DNA of 64,000 nt from Orientallactaga sibirica. Its lineage: Eukaryota; Chordata; Mammalia; Rodentia; Dipodidae. Under the pieces are notes generated by a model. It ran no database searches, was not told the DNA's origin, and saw nothing but the letters and a program-made list of their open reading frames with translations. The translations under genes were made by a program, and so were the position numbers. Numbering within the stretch: position 1 is the stretch's first letter; the number at the start of each line of letters is the position of its first letter. Where the stretch lies: positions 8,326,001 through 8,390,000 of the forward strand of contig JAEOAD010000018.1 in the NCBI GenBank assembly GCA_036365145.1. The letters run 5' to 3'. Below, in pieces: positions 42,420-54,562 of this stretch.

Positions 42420-45400
42420 AACCTGAAGAGCTCTGGCAAACAAAGGTTGCCTAGTTCCAATGGTTGGGCGAATTCTGTCTCTCAGAGAGGATATGAAAAT
42501 GAGTTAATGAACTTTTAGCATCCATCACAGGGTGTGATAGAGCACTGGAGCTCATTTAGCCCCCTTCTCTGCTTCATTTCTTCTCATGGGGTGCCTGGTA
42601 GGCTGCTGAAAGGAACCCAAGTTGGCCAGTCCAGAGTGGTTTGGAGCCCAACAGTCTATGCTGGAATCCTAGCATTGCAGAAACTGCCAAAGCACAGGTC
42701 TTACCTAAAGCAGGAACTCACGATTGGAGCTACCTGGAGGAAGGGATGCCACCATTCGCCAAAAGTGCTGTCTGTTGAGCAGAAACAGTTGAGGTGCTTA
42801 ACAAGGCATTGCTTGCCAGCATGCAGTGATTGATACACACAGTTTCAGAAAGTTACCTCTGAGGGGCTAAGAGAAGTTGTTCCTGTGCTTTCTGGAAACA
42901 TCCCCATGTTTTTAGTCTCTCAGAGGGCCAGGGATTTGAAACTCAGGCTCCATCTCCCAGAAATGCCTAGGTCCTGCTGAAAAGCCTGCCTGACAAGAAA
43001 GGAGGCAGGCTAGGGCTTGGGGGGGGGGGAAGCACTCCCAGGTTTAGGCCGGACCTCCTCCTCCTCCTCCACTGTTCTATGGTCACACACATTGGGAGGA
43101 ATTTTAGAGAAGGGACCCAGAAGGACTGGGACACAGAAAGATCCCAATAGAAGTCAGTGACTAGTGTGCACTAAAAGTGCTTTTACAGATATTTGACACT
43201 TCCTTATAACAATACACTGCACTCATGAGGCACAATTCATTTTTGTCGTAGCATTGTCATCCATGTCTCCTGTGAAACATAAGCTCCCTCTGGAGTGAAT
43301 TTTCTGCTTGTAATTCTGGTACAGAGTAGTTCAACAAACATTCATGATTATCTGAACAATTGAAGAAATAAGAAAAGAGATGGTGATTCTATAGCAATGG
43401 TTTTTCTCAATTTAAAACAAAAACACCTGTTTATGAGCCAACTGTGGTGATAGATTTACTTTGTAGCAGTTCACTGTGGAGATGTGCTGAGTACTTCACA
43501 CTCCAATTGGCCTCTCCACATGCACTGTAGCTATCTCCCCAAGGTGTGCTAAAATTGCATTCTCCTCAGAGACTCCATGCACTCTGAGACTATGGTGGAA
43601 ATGTTATTTTATTGTGAGAAAACTTGAGGATCCTAGACCTTACTCATGAATTTTTCCAGCATGTGACAGATGCAAGAGTAACCACTAGGGTGGTTGGTAT
43701 GGGACCCCTTCACCACACAGTGCATGCTGGCCAGGCTGGATCTTCCCATGGATAGGCCAGAAAAGGCAAGCACAGACACGGGTCCTAATATTACTTAATC
43801 ATTATGCTGGGGTGATCAGTACCAGGATGATGGGACCTACTCGCCATAGACTTAAAATTCAAACTTGATGCCATAGGGTGACTGGAAGAAAACCTGAGAT
43901 CTACCTCCAAGTGAAGAGCTGAAGGACAATCCAGAAATTGGTCAGTCTGAAGTCTCTTCAGCAGGTTCTCTTTCTCACTACTTGTATATGGGTGTTTCTC
44001 TTATCCTTCCCCAAAGTCCAGGGAACCAAGGACATATCACTCAACTTCGGAGAGTGGATAGAGAAAGAGGAGTAATGTCTCTGGTCTGGCCTCTGGAAGA
44101 GAGATTCTTTCTAGCACAGCTATTCACTAAATCCCTGATGCTAAGGGACCCAAGTCTGGATCCTTCCTGAGAGTATAAGGAATGCATGGGAAACAGAAGT
44201 ATAGGTTTTAGTACTTGGTTTTTGAAACCTCTGGAGGATCAATTATACTAAACCCTTTCCAAAAACACAAGCAAGCAAACAAACAAACAAGCAAACAAAA
44301 ATTGGTAGAATAGGATGACCCATAGGCTGTGAACCCTCAAAGCTATGGTGACATTTGAGATGACTTCTAAGTCACACAAGCTAGCCTACTACCTCTGAAT
44401 CCAAACAGCGTTGTAACCTCTGATGAAAAGCCACAGCCCTGCAGGGACCATGGCTGGACAGACGTGGGATGCAGTCAGGCATTGGCCCTGTGGGCATCCC
44501 CCAGCTGCTCACACCTGGCAAAACCCCTGTAGTGAGAATGGTCACCCAAGACTGTGGGTGTCATTGTCCAAAAGTCCCAGAGGCACAGTTCTGCCAAGCC
44601 TCCCATGGAGATCTTGGCAAGCACTAGGGAAGCTATTCAAAAATGTGAATGAGGTTATTAAAATGAACAGTTTTATTAGTTCTCATTTACAGCGAGCTGC
44701 CCACCCTTGCTTTCTGGGAGACCAAGAAGGAGAACCCATTTGTGGCAGTTGTTTCCCTAACAGGTTTGCTCTCCAAGGATAAGGTCTCTCAGGACTCCAG
44801 CAAGTCCCAGAGGCCAAATAGCCTCATGGCTCCCTCCCTTGTAAAAGCTGGACTTGGTAAAACAGCTGCCCACTCGGGCCAGGGAAGGTAAACAGAGGGG
44901 GCTGGAGATAATGACCTTCTGGTGAAAGTCTTCAGAATGGCAATGAGAAACAACCCAAATTCTTAAACACAAAGCAAATATTCATCCTCAGTAAAGCCCA
45001 GAATTGCTCAGGAAGGCAAGAGGTGTCATTTCAAGTAAAAGGCTTTGCCTTTTACCTGGGCTCCAAGCTGGAGGTGAATGTTCATTCCAAAGTTGCCCAG
45101 AAGCCTTACAGTTTTTAAAAATAGATGCCCAGAGAAGTTAATTACTTCAGATCCACAAATTCAATGATGAAGCTGCCTTAGGCCTGTGGAGTTCAGGCCC
45201 TCAGGCAGCCCTCTGTGCCACTGATGAGGCCACTGAGTCTGATTATACCTATTCCCACCTTCTAGTGCACAGAACCCAGAATAGTTCCTACCTCAAGTAT
45301 CCTCCTGCAGAGCATCCTCCACCAATTGCCCAAGTCCTAGGGTAAGGGCTGAGGGTGGAGTGCCGGGAAGTGCAGGGCAGCCACTAGAAGATCTCAGAAT

Positions 45401-46370
45401 TCCTGGACAATGTCCTCACACTTCTTTGGGGTTTAAAGATACAAGTGCACCAAACACAAATCTTGCTGGTGCTCCCATGAGGACCACAGTCCATGTTGCA
45501 ATTAATGCACTCAGCTCTGCAGTGGCACCAACCACAGCAATTGCAAGCTAGATCACTCGACCAGAAAAAAATAAGAAAGCCTGTGCAAGAAGCTCCAGTG
45601 AGCTCAAGGTGAGGCCAACAGATCGTGAGCCAACAGTGCTCACCACATAAACTCAAGAAAGCTTGGAGGAAAGGAACCTAAAAGATTCCTTCCCTGGCTG
45701 AAGCTCAAGGGAAGCTGGACATTTCCATGAAACGGAGAAGTGCTCTCTGAGAAAACCTGGGATTCAGGATTGGCTCATATTTAGCCAGAAGCCACACTGC
45801 TGCCTTTCCCACCCTGCTTCAAATAAAAAAAAAATTCTCAGTAGCAACAGGATTTTGGCCAAGTGCAGGGCTACAAGGCAGATTTCTCAATTCTTACATT
45901 GGAGAATTATCCTAAATTTAGACTTTTGACATTTTCTTCACAGGCAGTATACACTGAGAAAAGTTCATCATTCAACTTAAACTTGTACCCTACAAGGGAC
46001 TGCCCTATTTGCAGGACCTTAGAAATCAATCTTCTCCTATAGATATGTGTTTCATAATTCCAACAACCCAGTTAATATTGAATGGCCCCTATATATGCAA
46101 TACAGTGGGAAAACAATTTATTAGGTGATGTAACTATTTATAATATAATAGGATTTTCTTGCAATCTTGCTTTGGCATTTTCTCACCTCTAAAATAATTA
46201 TGTCAGGAGCTCAAAAACTGTTTAGGGGATTTTAGCCCTCTCACATATTCACTCTAAGCTCAGTAGACCACAGGATACTTGAGACCCTTGAAGAATGTAG
46301 GAATTCGAATAGGATTATTTCAGGACTTATATAACCTTGTCAACAATGACAACAAAATCATACCTGTTGG
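42420..46370. other. intergenic, about 4 kb nearly repeat-free
   Basis: No gene recognised. Minor simple repeats: a G run at 43020-43029, (CTC)n at about 43057-43070 and (CAAA)n at about 44272-44298. Frames such as 44423-44782 and 45360-45656 have no known domain or conserved-looking composition. Confidence 0.45.
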
Positions 46371-46527
46371 ACTGGAGAGATGAAGCCTGCTGACCCAGGC
46401 TTCAGTTCCCCATGTAAAGCCAGACGCACAATGTGGCACATAAGTCTGAAGTTGGTTTGTAGTGGCAAGAGGCCCATACTCACCCTCATCCCCCTCTCTC
46501 TCTTAAGTAAAAATAAATTTTAAAAAG
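46371..46527 (+). mobile_element. tRNA SINE, internally deleted
   Basis: 'ggactggagagatgaagcctgctgacccaggcttcagttcccc', body 'cagacgcacaatgtggcacataagtctg', TC-rich block, 'aagtaaaaataaatttt' tail. Confidence 0.75.
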
Positions 46528-48839
46528 GGTCATACCTGATGTATGTTGTTTGGTGATTTTCAGCTATATCCATAGTTTTGTGAGCCATTGCCCCACCCCC
46601 AGTCCAACATGGAGAATGCAAGCACTAAGGACAGTCCACAACCTCCAATCTTAATATATGCTGCTGGGGTTTCAAAGGCCACACTCCACTCCTTACTCCT
46701 CACATGCCCTAGGCCACAGGCAGCCTCACCAGACCTGAGGAGAATGGATTTGGGAATGTTTCTTCCTATGTACCACTCCAGACAAATGAATAGAGTTGTT
46801 TGGACCACTGTTATTATTGTTATCATCATTCTTATTGTTAAGTATTATTTGGGTGGTCATCCTGTCCTGCCTCATTTTACAAATGTCAGCTGTTGCTCCT
46901 CTGGGACACAATAACCTCTGCAGTGGCCTAAAATCCTGGAGCAGATGCAGCAGTGCACAAGCTGCTTTTGCCTGGCTTGCATGCAGCACTTTCAGATTTA
47001 GAACGGTCTGCAGAACCTATCTGTTTTTTGCACTTTCCTCATACTGTGCCATTCCTAGTTAGGATAAATGGCAGGGTGAGGTGGGTGGCTGCCATATAAC
47101 CATAAAGTCCTGGGGCCCTTAGCAGCAGCTTGGGCCCCAACACAAGTCTACCTCACTTCCTCTAAAGATCCATGTCTGCATTTTCTGCAACCCAGGAGGT
47201 TCTCTACTAATATCAGGTCTGGGGAGAATGTTGCTTCCCTCCAGCATTGCAGAAACCTTTCAGTAAGCAAGACAAATTTTTTGGCCTGTGCAAGCAGATG
47301 CCAAATTCTTTATTTTTCTCCAGAATATGGACTGGGCTAGAACTTGAGTGGAGAGAGTGCTGGCATGGAGCTCTGAGCTCTGGTGGTGGTTAGTTAGAGA
47401 GCTGGAAACACAGGGCCCTGTAGTGAAATATCTGCAGGCCTGGGCTGAGCTTCTGTCCCTCGGAGGTGCTTGGTCTTTCTTTGCCAGGTGTGTTCCTAAG
47501 CCATCTTCCAGCTTCCAGCAGGTCAGAAACCCCTGGATCTTTAGACACACTTAGATGTCAATCTTCATCCAGTGTGACTCCCCTGATTGTGGAATACTGA
47601 ACACTATTGGCCTGCTCAGAGGCACCAGGACACCCCCTTTAAGAGCATTTTGTGAAGTCAGATTGGCCATCACCCTTTTGCCTTCTCAATGTGAGAGAGT
47701 TGCAAAGATGCTGGGATTCATGACTATGACTGCATGAAGCCGCTTATTTATGAAAATGAAACTTAAACTTCCACTCCCTCCAGTTTCTACACAGTGGAAG
47801 TATGAAGCTGAGAGTCCCAGAACCACAGCTCAGGGAATGGGACACAGTTTAAATTAAACAAGGCCAGCAAGCCTGGGTGCTTCCTTCTCTCTTCTCTTTC
47901 TCCCTCTTACCCAGACACACAGACACACACAGAGCCAACTAATCATCAAAGAACATTCTGGACCTTTCCCAAGCCATCCCCATCTCCTAGGTATATGATG
48001 GATGGGTGCGTCAGAGTCCAAGATCTTCAAGATTAAATGTGTGGAAGTATGAATCAGTTAAAGAATCCCCGGCTCAAGCTGCAGTTGTGACTGCTCTGGG
48101 CAGAAAAGGCTTAAGCAGGAAATCCAGCAGGAAGAGGATAAACCAAGACTCCTTTAACAAGGAGTAGAATGGTAGTAGGGGCATGAGTTTTTTTCAACTT
48201 CCAAAAGAAATGAAAAGAAAGAAAAGGAAAAGGGAAATGAAAGGTAAAGAAAGAAGAAAAGGGTGGCTGGTAGAAAAGGAAAGGCACAGAAGACAACCAT
48301 TTCGGGGCCACATTTTATGCTGGGAAATCCTGGAAGGCTGAACTAGATACCGAGATTCTGGAACCGACAAGAGGGAAGCTGCCACAATCTGGATCACACA
48401 GGTCACTAGAGTAGCTTTTCCCCAGGCACCTTGGCCAGCCCTGCAGAGCCGGCCAGGCACTGGGAGATGGAAAGTACGGGTGCCATTACCCTGGGAAGGG
48501 AGGGAAGGGTCTGCAGCGCGAAGAGGAAGCTACTGACGGTTAGCAACACTGGACATCCATTCATTTTTCTACTCAAAAGAAATTGGATCTTTCCTCTCCA
48601 AATCCTCAAAGACAAACATGAAACTGTCTTCTTAGGAAACAACAAGAAATTAGCTGCCATTTTTAGAAGGGAAGAAAGTTGATCTCTCTTTTAAGAAAAA
48701 TCAGAGATCTCTGGGCACAGGAAGGAAGGAGATTGTATAGCATTAACGGAAACGTGCTAAATTTCAACAAGGAAAATATATTTGGGTTAATAAGAACATT
48801 AAAATAGAAGTTAAAATGCTCTTAAAAGAAAAGAAGAAT
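46528..48839. other. intergenic, no gene seen
   Basis: GC-moderate sequence lacking SINEs. A purine-rich stretch at 48205-48290 is low-complexity. 'tttatt' at about 47310 is the nearest downstream AATAAA-type signal on the minus strand, but it is 3.6 kb past the NKX3-2 stop. Confidence 0.45.
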
Positions 48840-49470
48840 GATCGCAGGAACCAAATCCCCTGGCGCCATGGTAGGTGGGGCGCAGTCTTTGCCATCCTCT
48901 GGCTTTTCGCGGTTTGTGGAAACTGTCAAGTGGGTCCCGAAGTGGCGGTCCTCTTCGCCTGGGCCTTTTGGATATCAAAGCCTGAAGGCTGGGAAAAGTT
49001 GAAGCTGGGCAGTATTGCAAACCAGCCTTCCTGCTGGCCCGCAGGTTAGAATCAGCCCCGATGAGGGTCTCCGCGGGCCGGAGTGGCGCTTGCAGCGAGA
49101 CGCAGTGACTGACAGCGCTTGCAAAGCAGCTTCGCTTCCTTGCTTGCTGGGAATCGGCTTGAGCTGCCAGCAAAGGCGAAATTTCCCTGGAATCTGCGGT
49201 AGTCTGGGGAATCTTGGACGGCCAGGCATATTCGTCTGTAAAATTGGAAGCTAAAAAAAAAAAAACTGTCTTATCCTCAGCCATCCCCTGGACTTCCGTT
49301 GGGATTAAATAACTCCAGATCGTTGCTCGAGCAGGAGCGCTTTGAAACACTGTGAAGTCCAGTTTGCATCAGCAGGGATAAAACCCGCCAGTGTATGCGC
49401 AGAAACGTTATTCACGCCTGACTCGCCCCAAATGAATTTAGAATTTCAGTGCAAGTGTTCTGTTTTGTTG
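48840..49470. promoter_or_regulatory. CpG-retaining block 3' of NKX3-2
   Basis: CpG-enriched relative to its flanks, especially 48840-49110 and 49330-49430 ('aacccgccagtgtatgcgcagaaacg', 'ttcacgcctgactcgcccc'). It starts about 1.5 kb past the NKX3-2 stop. The 179-codon minus-strand frame at 48811-49350 overlaps it but shows no recognisable domain. It may be a 3' enhancer or an unannotated promoter; not demonstrated. Confidence 0.35.
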
Positions 49471-50936
49471 TTTTGTTTTGCAGCTTATTCTTGGAACGAA
49501 ATAAAATAAACGTTTTCAAATTCGAAAGCAGAGAAAAGGCTGGAGGATTTGGAAGGTTTAGCAATTAACCTCCAGAAAAAGAGGAATCTAAGGAATTCGT
49601 TCTCAAATTTAGTGAGAGTTGTCCTTGACTTCTGCAATACCCCCACAAGTTGGGATTTCCTGAGCCAGAGCAGTTTAAGCCCTTTCTGGTGGGTGGGTAG
49701 CAAGGGTTCTTGGAAGGAGGGGGTGGTAGCAAGGAATCCTCTGTCCAGACAGAAAAGAAATAGAGAAAATGAGCCCCACTTACTTCCAACCCGCCTTAAT
49801 GATCATCCCAAAGGCACACCCGGAAAATATCAGAGAAAACACTGCATCCAGGAAGGCATGTTAAACTAAAAGTTTATAAATTAAAAAAATACAGCGAATA
49901 GAGCTTTCAAACCTCACAAATCATTTAAAGATAATACACGAGTTGAGTGCACAGTGCCCTTAAGGATGCGAAAAGCTGACAAGACAGGTAAGGTCACATG
50001 TCTCAGAAACAGGTGTGGAACAAAGAAGGAGGTCCTGACTGTCCAGGGCCCAGGAATTTCCAGGAGAATGTCAGGATAGAAAGGGTTGGGGACCAGTCGG
50101 CAAGACTGCGGAGGATGCCGCCAAAGCGCAGGCTAGGAGTCTTCACATTGAATGCAAAATAACCATTATTTGAATACAAACTGAAAAGTGCTACAAGTCT
50201 CCTTTAAAAAATAAAAAGAAATAAAGGCAAAGTTCTACAAAAGGGCTTTTGCTTGGACCCTCTCCTCATTTGGGGTTTCCCAGCGCTTCCCCTCCATGTG
50301 GGGCTTTGGCTGAAGGGGAAGAGTGAGTGTGGGTCACCGTGTGGAAAGACTCCCAGTCTTACATTCAGCTCCTAGGAGGGCGCATGCGGGGTGGAGTGGA
50401 AGTCCCCAGAAATAAACCCTTCGCATTTCAAATCAACTGGCCTGAAGCTGCCAGGGTTCTGCACTCCTTTGTCACAAATGCAATTTTCAAAAACTAAAAG
50501 ATATGTAGATACACATAGATTGGCATCATGGATACCATGAACTAGTGTGGCCTTGCGCGCCAGCTCCTGCAGGCCTGACATTCTGGGGTCTCCAGGAGTC
50601 CCCTCTATTTTAGGCAAGCACCATCCCCAGGCAGACACAATTCGAATCCAACATAGTTATGGGAATAAATAGCGTCCAGAGGCTTTCAGACAGGTGACGC
50701 GTGTGCAGAGCCCCTAAGCCATAGGGCGCATCTGTTCATATCAGAATAAGGCGCCCTCTCTGGGAAGACTCGGTTCAGCCGCCCGGCCGTCCCGGCTTAG
50801 CGGAGCCCAGGTAGGGGTTCATCCTCCCCTTTTCCCTTCTCGGTTCAGCCCCTCTGCACAGAGTACAGCCTCCACACCTGTCAGCAATCGTGGAAACCAG
50901 GTCGTAGGAATTACTCACTGCCCCACCCCAGGAGGC
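49471..50936 (-). other. NKX3-2: NKX3-2 3' UTR and downstream flank
   Basis: The 3' UTR begins at 50936 and reads leftwards. I found no canonical AATAAA or ATTAAA on the minus strand across this stretch. The closest variant is TATAAA around 49873-49878 in an AT-rich patch, so the 3' end cannot be fixed. No SINE occurs here. Confidence 0.45.
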
Positions 50937-51469
50937 TCACTGGGTGCCCGCAGCAGCCGCGCATGTGGACAGTGCCCAGCCCGGGAGGCAGTAGTAAGGG
51001 TAATAATAGGAAGGCTGCAGTGGCAGCAGCGAGGGTGGCCTCAGCACCTCGCCGGGCAGATATTGTCTCTGGTCATCACGCACCAGCACTTTTACTGCCA
51101 CCTTCTTGGCGGCGGGCGCAGATGCCAGAAGGTCTGCGGCCATCTGTCGACGTTTGGTCTTGTAGCGACGGTTCTGAAACCATATCTTCACCTGCGTCTC
51201 GGTGAGCTTCAGCGAGGCTGCCAGATCGGCGCGCTCAGGCCCAGATAGGTAGCGCTGATGGTTAAAGCGGCGCTCCAGCTCGAAGACCTGCGCGTGGGAG
51301 AAAGCAGCCCGCGAGCGCTTCTTGCGCGGCTTGGGAGCCACAGGCTCTGCCTCCTCCTCCACGCTGACGGCCCTCCCGCTGTTACCCGCGCCGTCCCCGC
51401 TGCAGAACCCTGGCACGTGTGCACCGTCTGGACCAACACCTTCGTCCTCGGCTCTTGGGCTGCGGTCGC
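50937..51469 (-). CDS. NKX3-2: NKX3-2 coding exon 2 (homeodomain)
   Basis: Second and last coding exon, codons 156 (part) to 332 plus TGA at 50939-50937. The acceptor is 'ggggatccgcag|gcgacc' behind a T-rich tract. The first two bases complete a glycine codon begun in exon 1 (phase 1 intron). It encodes an acidic linker (VEEEAEPV), a basic arm (PRKKRSR), and the homeodomain at residues ~205-264. The recognition helix is [11 protein letters not shown]: Trp252, Asn255, and Tyr258 at homeodomain position 54, which marks the NK-2/NK-3 class. A conserved C-terminal region rich in Tyr/Pro and Ala follows ([14 protein letters not shown]). The homeodomain binds DNA in the nucleus. The exon is intact with no frameshift. 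Confidence 0.97.
51144..51323 (-). other. NKX3-2: homeobox of NKX3-2
   Basis: The 180 bp encoding the 60-residue homeodomain. All hallmark positions are present: Leu16-, Phe20-, Trp48-, Phe49-, Asn51- and Arg53-equivalents. I see no substitution at any of them. Confidence 0.93.
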
Positions 51470-52750
51470 CTGCGGATCCCCGGAGAAACAAAAAAAAACA
51501 AAAGGTGGTCAGACTCTCAGAAGTGCAGTGGTTTCTGGGGATGTATTGGCAATGGAAATATACTTTAATCCCACTGAAGCAAGAAGTGAGATTCTGAAAA
51601 TTATGTTTCAGAACCTTGTCCCACTTGCTTCTCAAATCTGTCCCTTCTGGGGCGATTGACCATTTAACAGCTATGCTTACACGGGGCAAAGAACAGCTCC
51701 CCGCGTTTTCTGGACCCCTGCTCTCCACTCAGAATTCTGGCCTGCATTTCTATTTCTCTGCTCCATCGCCCTCCCCGGCCCCAAACAAAAGTTGGCTACA
51801 CTGAAGAGGAAGGAAAGGTCTGGTCTTGGAACCAAAGGTATTGAGAGTGTTAGGTCCCAATAGTCCTAGTTTGTACGAGGTATAGGCAACAGGGATCAGC
51901 AGGACCTTGGGTAGACTTCTCCCCCACCCCTTGCAAGAAATGAGAGGAGGGCGCTGAATAGATGGTGGAGAGATGGTAGTGTCTATGCTCATGCTCTCGT
52001 CCTTGAACCCTGATATTTCTCTGATGTGACACTACCTCCCCCCCCCCCAGGCCTCTTCCTGATCCCCCAGCCACTGGCCTGCTTTGAACCAGGGGTATGG
52101 CCAACAGTAGAGTGCAACCCAACTTGAGTGGGCTAGGGGTCATGTGTCCCAGCTTGTGAACCAAGAGTCTCCTCTCCCCAGAGCCTCCAGGAGGACCTAC
52201 ATCAAGGTCCTTTCCCTTCCACTTCCAGGTAGTGCTGCCAGAGCCTAGGTCTCAGCCAAACGCTGCCCTCACAGTCTTAAGGTCTAGAAAATTAAACTTG
52301 CCCTGTGTCCCCAAAGCCCTAGCTCTGCAGACCCAGTTGAAGGCGACCTTTGCTACCCATTACAACTCTGTGTGTGTGTGTGTGGGGGGGTACCTCTAGC
52401 TATTAATGTGTCTAGGCCACAGCAATTCCAGTGCTTCCTCCTTTGCTAATTTTGACGTTCGAGAACCAATAAAGCCAAGGCCTTGTAGATTAACTCAAAT
52501 CCTTGGAGAGAGGATGCTGCTGTATGGGAATATTTGTCCCCACGCAGGTTCAGGCGCTTCGTTTTCTACTGAAGGACCCAAGTAGCTGCCCAAGGATTGA
52601 CGCAACCCACGCCATCGTACAGAACTTGGTTAGATCCTAAGCCCCAGGCACAGGGTGCTCACAACAGCTCCTTCTCCCTCGGAGTGGTTGACTAAGTTCC
52701 TTGCATATCCCCCTCAGCCCAGTCCCCTTCACTTGGAAGAGGGAGCTGAC
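51470..52750 (-). other. NKX3-2: NKX3-2 intron 1 (1281 bp)
   Basis: Bounded by donor 'tttcag|gtcagc' (GT at 52750-52749) and acceptor 'ccgcag|gc' (AG at 51471-51470). It is phase 1 and lies between the N-terminal regulatory region and the homeodomain, as expected in this family. It holds a C run (52028-52050), a (GT)n patch (52370-52390) and no SINE. The donor hexamer GTCAGC is weaker than GTAAGT. Confidence 0.93.
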
Positions 52751-53216
52751 CTGAAACACTGGCTGACATCTCGCTGTCGCTCCGGACCGCGGCTTCCTCC
52801 TCCAGATCCTTGTCCGCGTGTAGCTCGCAGACCCGCCGGTCCAGGCCCAGGATCACTCCCGCGCGGTCGTCCCCTCTGGCTCCAGCCGGGTCCAGGCAGC
52901 GCCTCCTACCCTCGTTCTCCTCGCTCTGGGCCGAATCCGAGTCCCAGCCTCCAGAGCTCTCCGCTGTCTGCCCCACAGCTGTTCTGGCTTTGGCGGGAGA
53001 CGCCAGCAGAGAGTCCTCGGCGCCCCCCAGCGCACTCGAGTCCGTCTCCCCAAAGAGCCGCCAGCAGCAGACCGCGGGCGCCGCGGCCACAGCCACTGTG
53101 GTACCCCCAGGTGCCGCGCGCCCCTCGGGCGCAGTCAGCCCGCTGCGTTCCTCTTTCTTGTTGAGGATCGCCTGGATGGAGAAGGGCGTCAAAGTGCCGG
53201 CGCCGCGCACAGCCAT
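52751..53216 (-). CDS. NKX3-2: NKX3-2 coding exon 1
   Basis: Encodes residues 1-155 plus the first base of codon 156 of the homeodomain factor NKX3-2 (BAPX1). This nuclear transcriptional repressor acts downstream of SHH and PAX1/PAX9 in sclerotome and cartilage, and in jaw-joint, middle-ear, spleen and gut patterning. The ATG at 53216-53214 starts MAVRGAGTLTPFSIQAIL, the family N-terminus. It carries the TN/eh1-type repression motif at residues ~9-18 that binds Groucho/TLE co-repressors. A conserved CCWRLFGE stretch and acidic/serine-rich segments follow. With exon 2 the product is 332 residues; human NKX3-2 is about 333. The in-frame sequence upstream offers only a GTG, so this ATG is the start. 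Loss of function in humans causes spondylo-megaepiphyseal-metaphyseal dysplasia. Confidence 0.97.
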
Positions 53217-54200
53217 TTGCGTGGCGAGCCGAAGCGAAAGGCCAACTGGCCCCGCAGGCAGCTCGGTCACCAGGCAGCTTCAAGCCCGACCGAGAGCGAG
53301 GGCGACCGCAGCACTAGGAGACGGGTGTGCCAGGCCCCTGCAGCCCACTCTGGCGCCGCTCGGCAGCCCCCGCCTTCCTCCGTCCCGGGGTCTGTGCCCA
53401 CCCTCTTCTCCCACCTCTGAGGCCCACCCTGTCTGGAGACCCCCCCTTCCCCTGAATCCAGCGGCAGACGCCCTCCTTCGGCAGCTCAGCTGGATTATCT
53501 CATTGCCTATCGCCCTTAAGGGCAGACCGGGATCTGCCACCTTGGGGGAAGTTGGCCAGAACTGGCCAGAGCCCTTGAGGTCTGCAGTCCCCTCCCCAGT
53601 GCCGCCGAGGCGCACGGCCCAAGTCACTTTTTCTTTCCCGCTTGCAGGGCTTCGCTCCAAGTGGGTCTTCCCTCGGCCCCGCTGGGCTGGCACTTCCAGA
53701 GCCCACCTCCCCGCGAGGGCGGCGACCGGGGCGGCCTCTAGATTCGGAGAAGAGCCGGCCACCTTTTTACCCTCTGGCCTGGCTTTATCTGTTTCTTCTC
53801 TCTCTTTCCCCTGCGTTCCACAGAGCCCCCTCCCACCAGCGTGTCACTCCCGGCGGCCGGGGAGAGCCTCAGGCCACGCCCCTTCACGGCAGGCCCCGGC
53901 GCTCACAGCCGTCTATTGGCCGGCTCCAGCTGGGGGTGGGGGGGGGGACGTAGAGTTTAAGAGACGAAACTGGGAAAGTTGTGTCGCTGCAAACAGGGTC
54001 TGACTTAACCCCTTCCCTCCTAAACCTAGTCTTGGAAGCATCTTCCAGCAACAGGGAGGCACACCCACCCCATACACGGTTTCCTACTTTCGTGCATCTG
54101 TCCACCGAGTCTAGAGCGGTTCTGGAGCGCAAACGAGAAGCGCAGCGCAAATCTGCGGCAAAAATCCAAGAGATGCAGTTTTGCAAAGGACGCGGAGATT
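53217..54200 (-). promoter_or_regulatory. NKX3-2: NKX3-2 5' UTR and CpG-rich promoter region
   Basis: CpG- and GC-rich sequence continuous with exon 1, free of SINEs. A minus-strand CCAAT box lies at 53919-53915 ('gccaat'), about 700 bp upstream of the ATG. No clear TATA box is seen at a convincing distance, so a dispersed CpG-island promoter is likely. The transcription start is not determinable from sequence alone. Confidence 0.7.
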
Positions 54201-54399
54201 CTGGGTTCTAAGGAATCCAAAGCCAACAAAGTGTGTCCTATTTTCCTCCTAAAGTCTCGCTACTTCCTCTACGTGACTGCTCTTTACTGACTATTAAATT
54301 CAGTCAATTAAAATAACTATAAATATTTTCCTTATCTTTCTTTGATTTGATTTGATTTCTATTGAGGAATTAAATGAAAGGTTAAAAATATTAGGACCA
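54201..54399. other. flank, AT-rich, no feature
   Basis: Sharp drop in GC after the CpG-rich region. (TTTGA)n-like patch near 54340. Nothing else seen. Confidence 0.5.
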
Positions 54400-54562
54400 A
54401 GCCAGGCGCGGTGCCTCATGCTTTTAGTCCCAGCATTCGGGGAGGCAGAGGTAGGAGGGTTGACTTGAGTTTGAGGTCATCCTAAGACTACATAGTGAAT
54501 TCCAGGTCAGCCTGGGCTAGAGTGAGATACTACCTAAAAAAAAAAAAAAAAAAAAAAAAGAA
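54400..54562 (+). mobile_element. B1-like SINE
   Basis: 'agccaggcgcggtgcctcatgc' to 'gagatactacc' with a long A tail. Closest upstream transposon to NKX3-2. Confidence 0.9.

Noticed and set aside
48811..49350. 179-codon minus-strand open frame downstream of NKX3-2
   Set aside because: No recognisable domain, CpG-rich stop-poor DNA, a competing frame on the other strand and no convincing splice or poly(A) context.
53217..53283. In-frame extension of NKX3-2 upstream of 53216
   Set aside because: The upstream in-frame codon at 53270 is GTG, and that at 53283 is TTG in another frame. Neither is a usual vertebrate start, whereas 53216 is ATG followed by the conserved family N-terminus.
52810..54003. 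397-codon open frame antisense to NKX3-2 exon 1 and promoter
   Set aside because: It lies in very GC-rich DNA where stop codons are rare. The translation is low-complexity Pro/Ser/Arg/Ala without a recognisable domain. The opposite strand holds the real exon.
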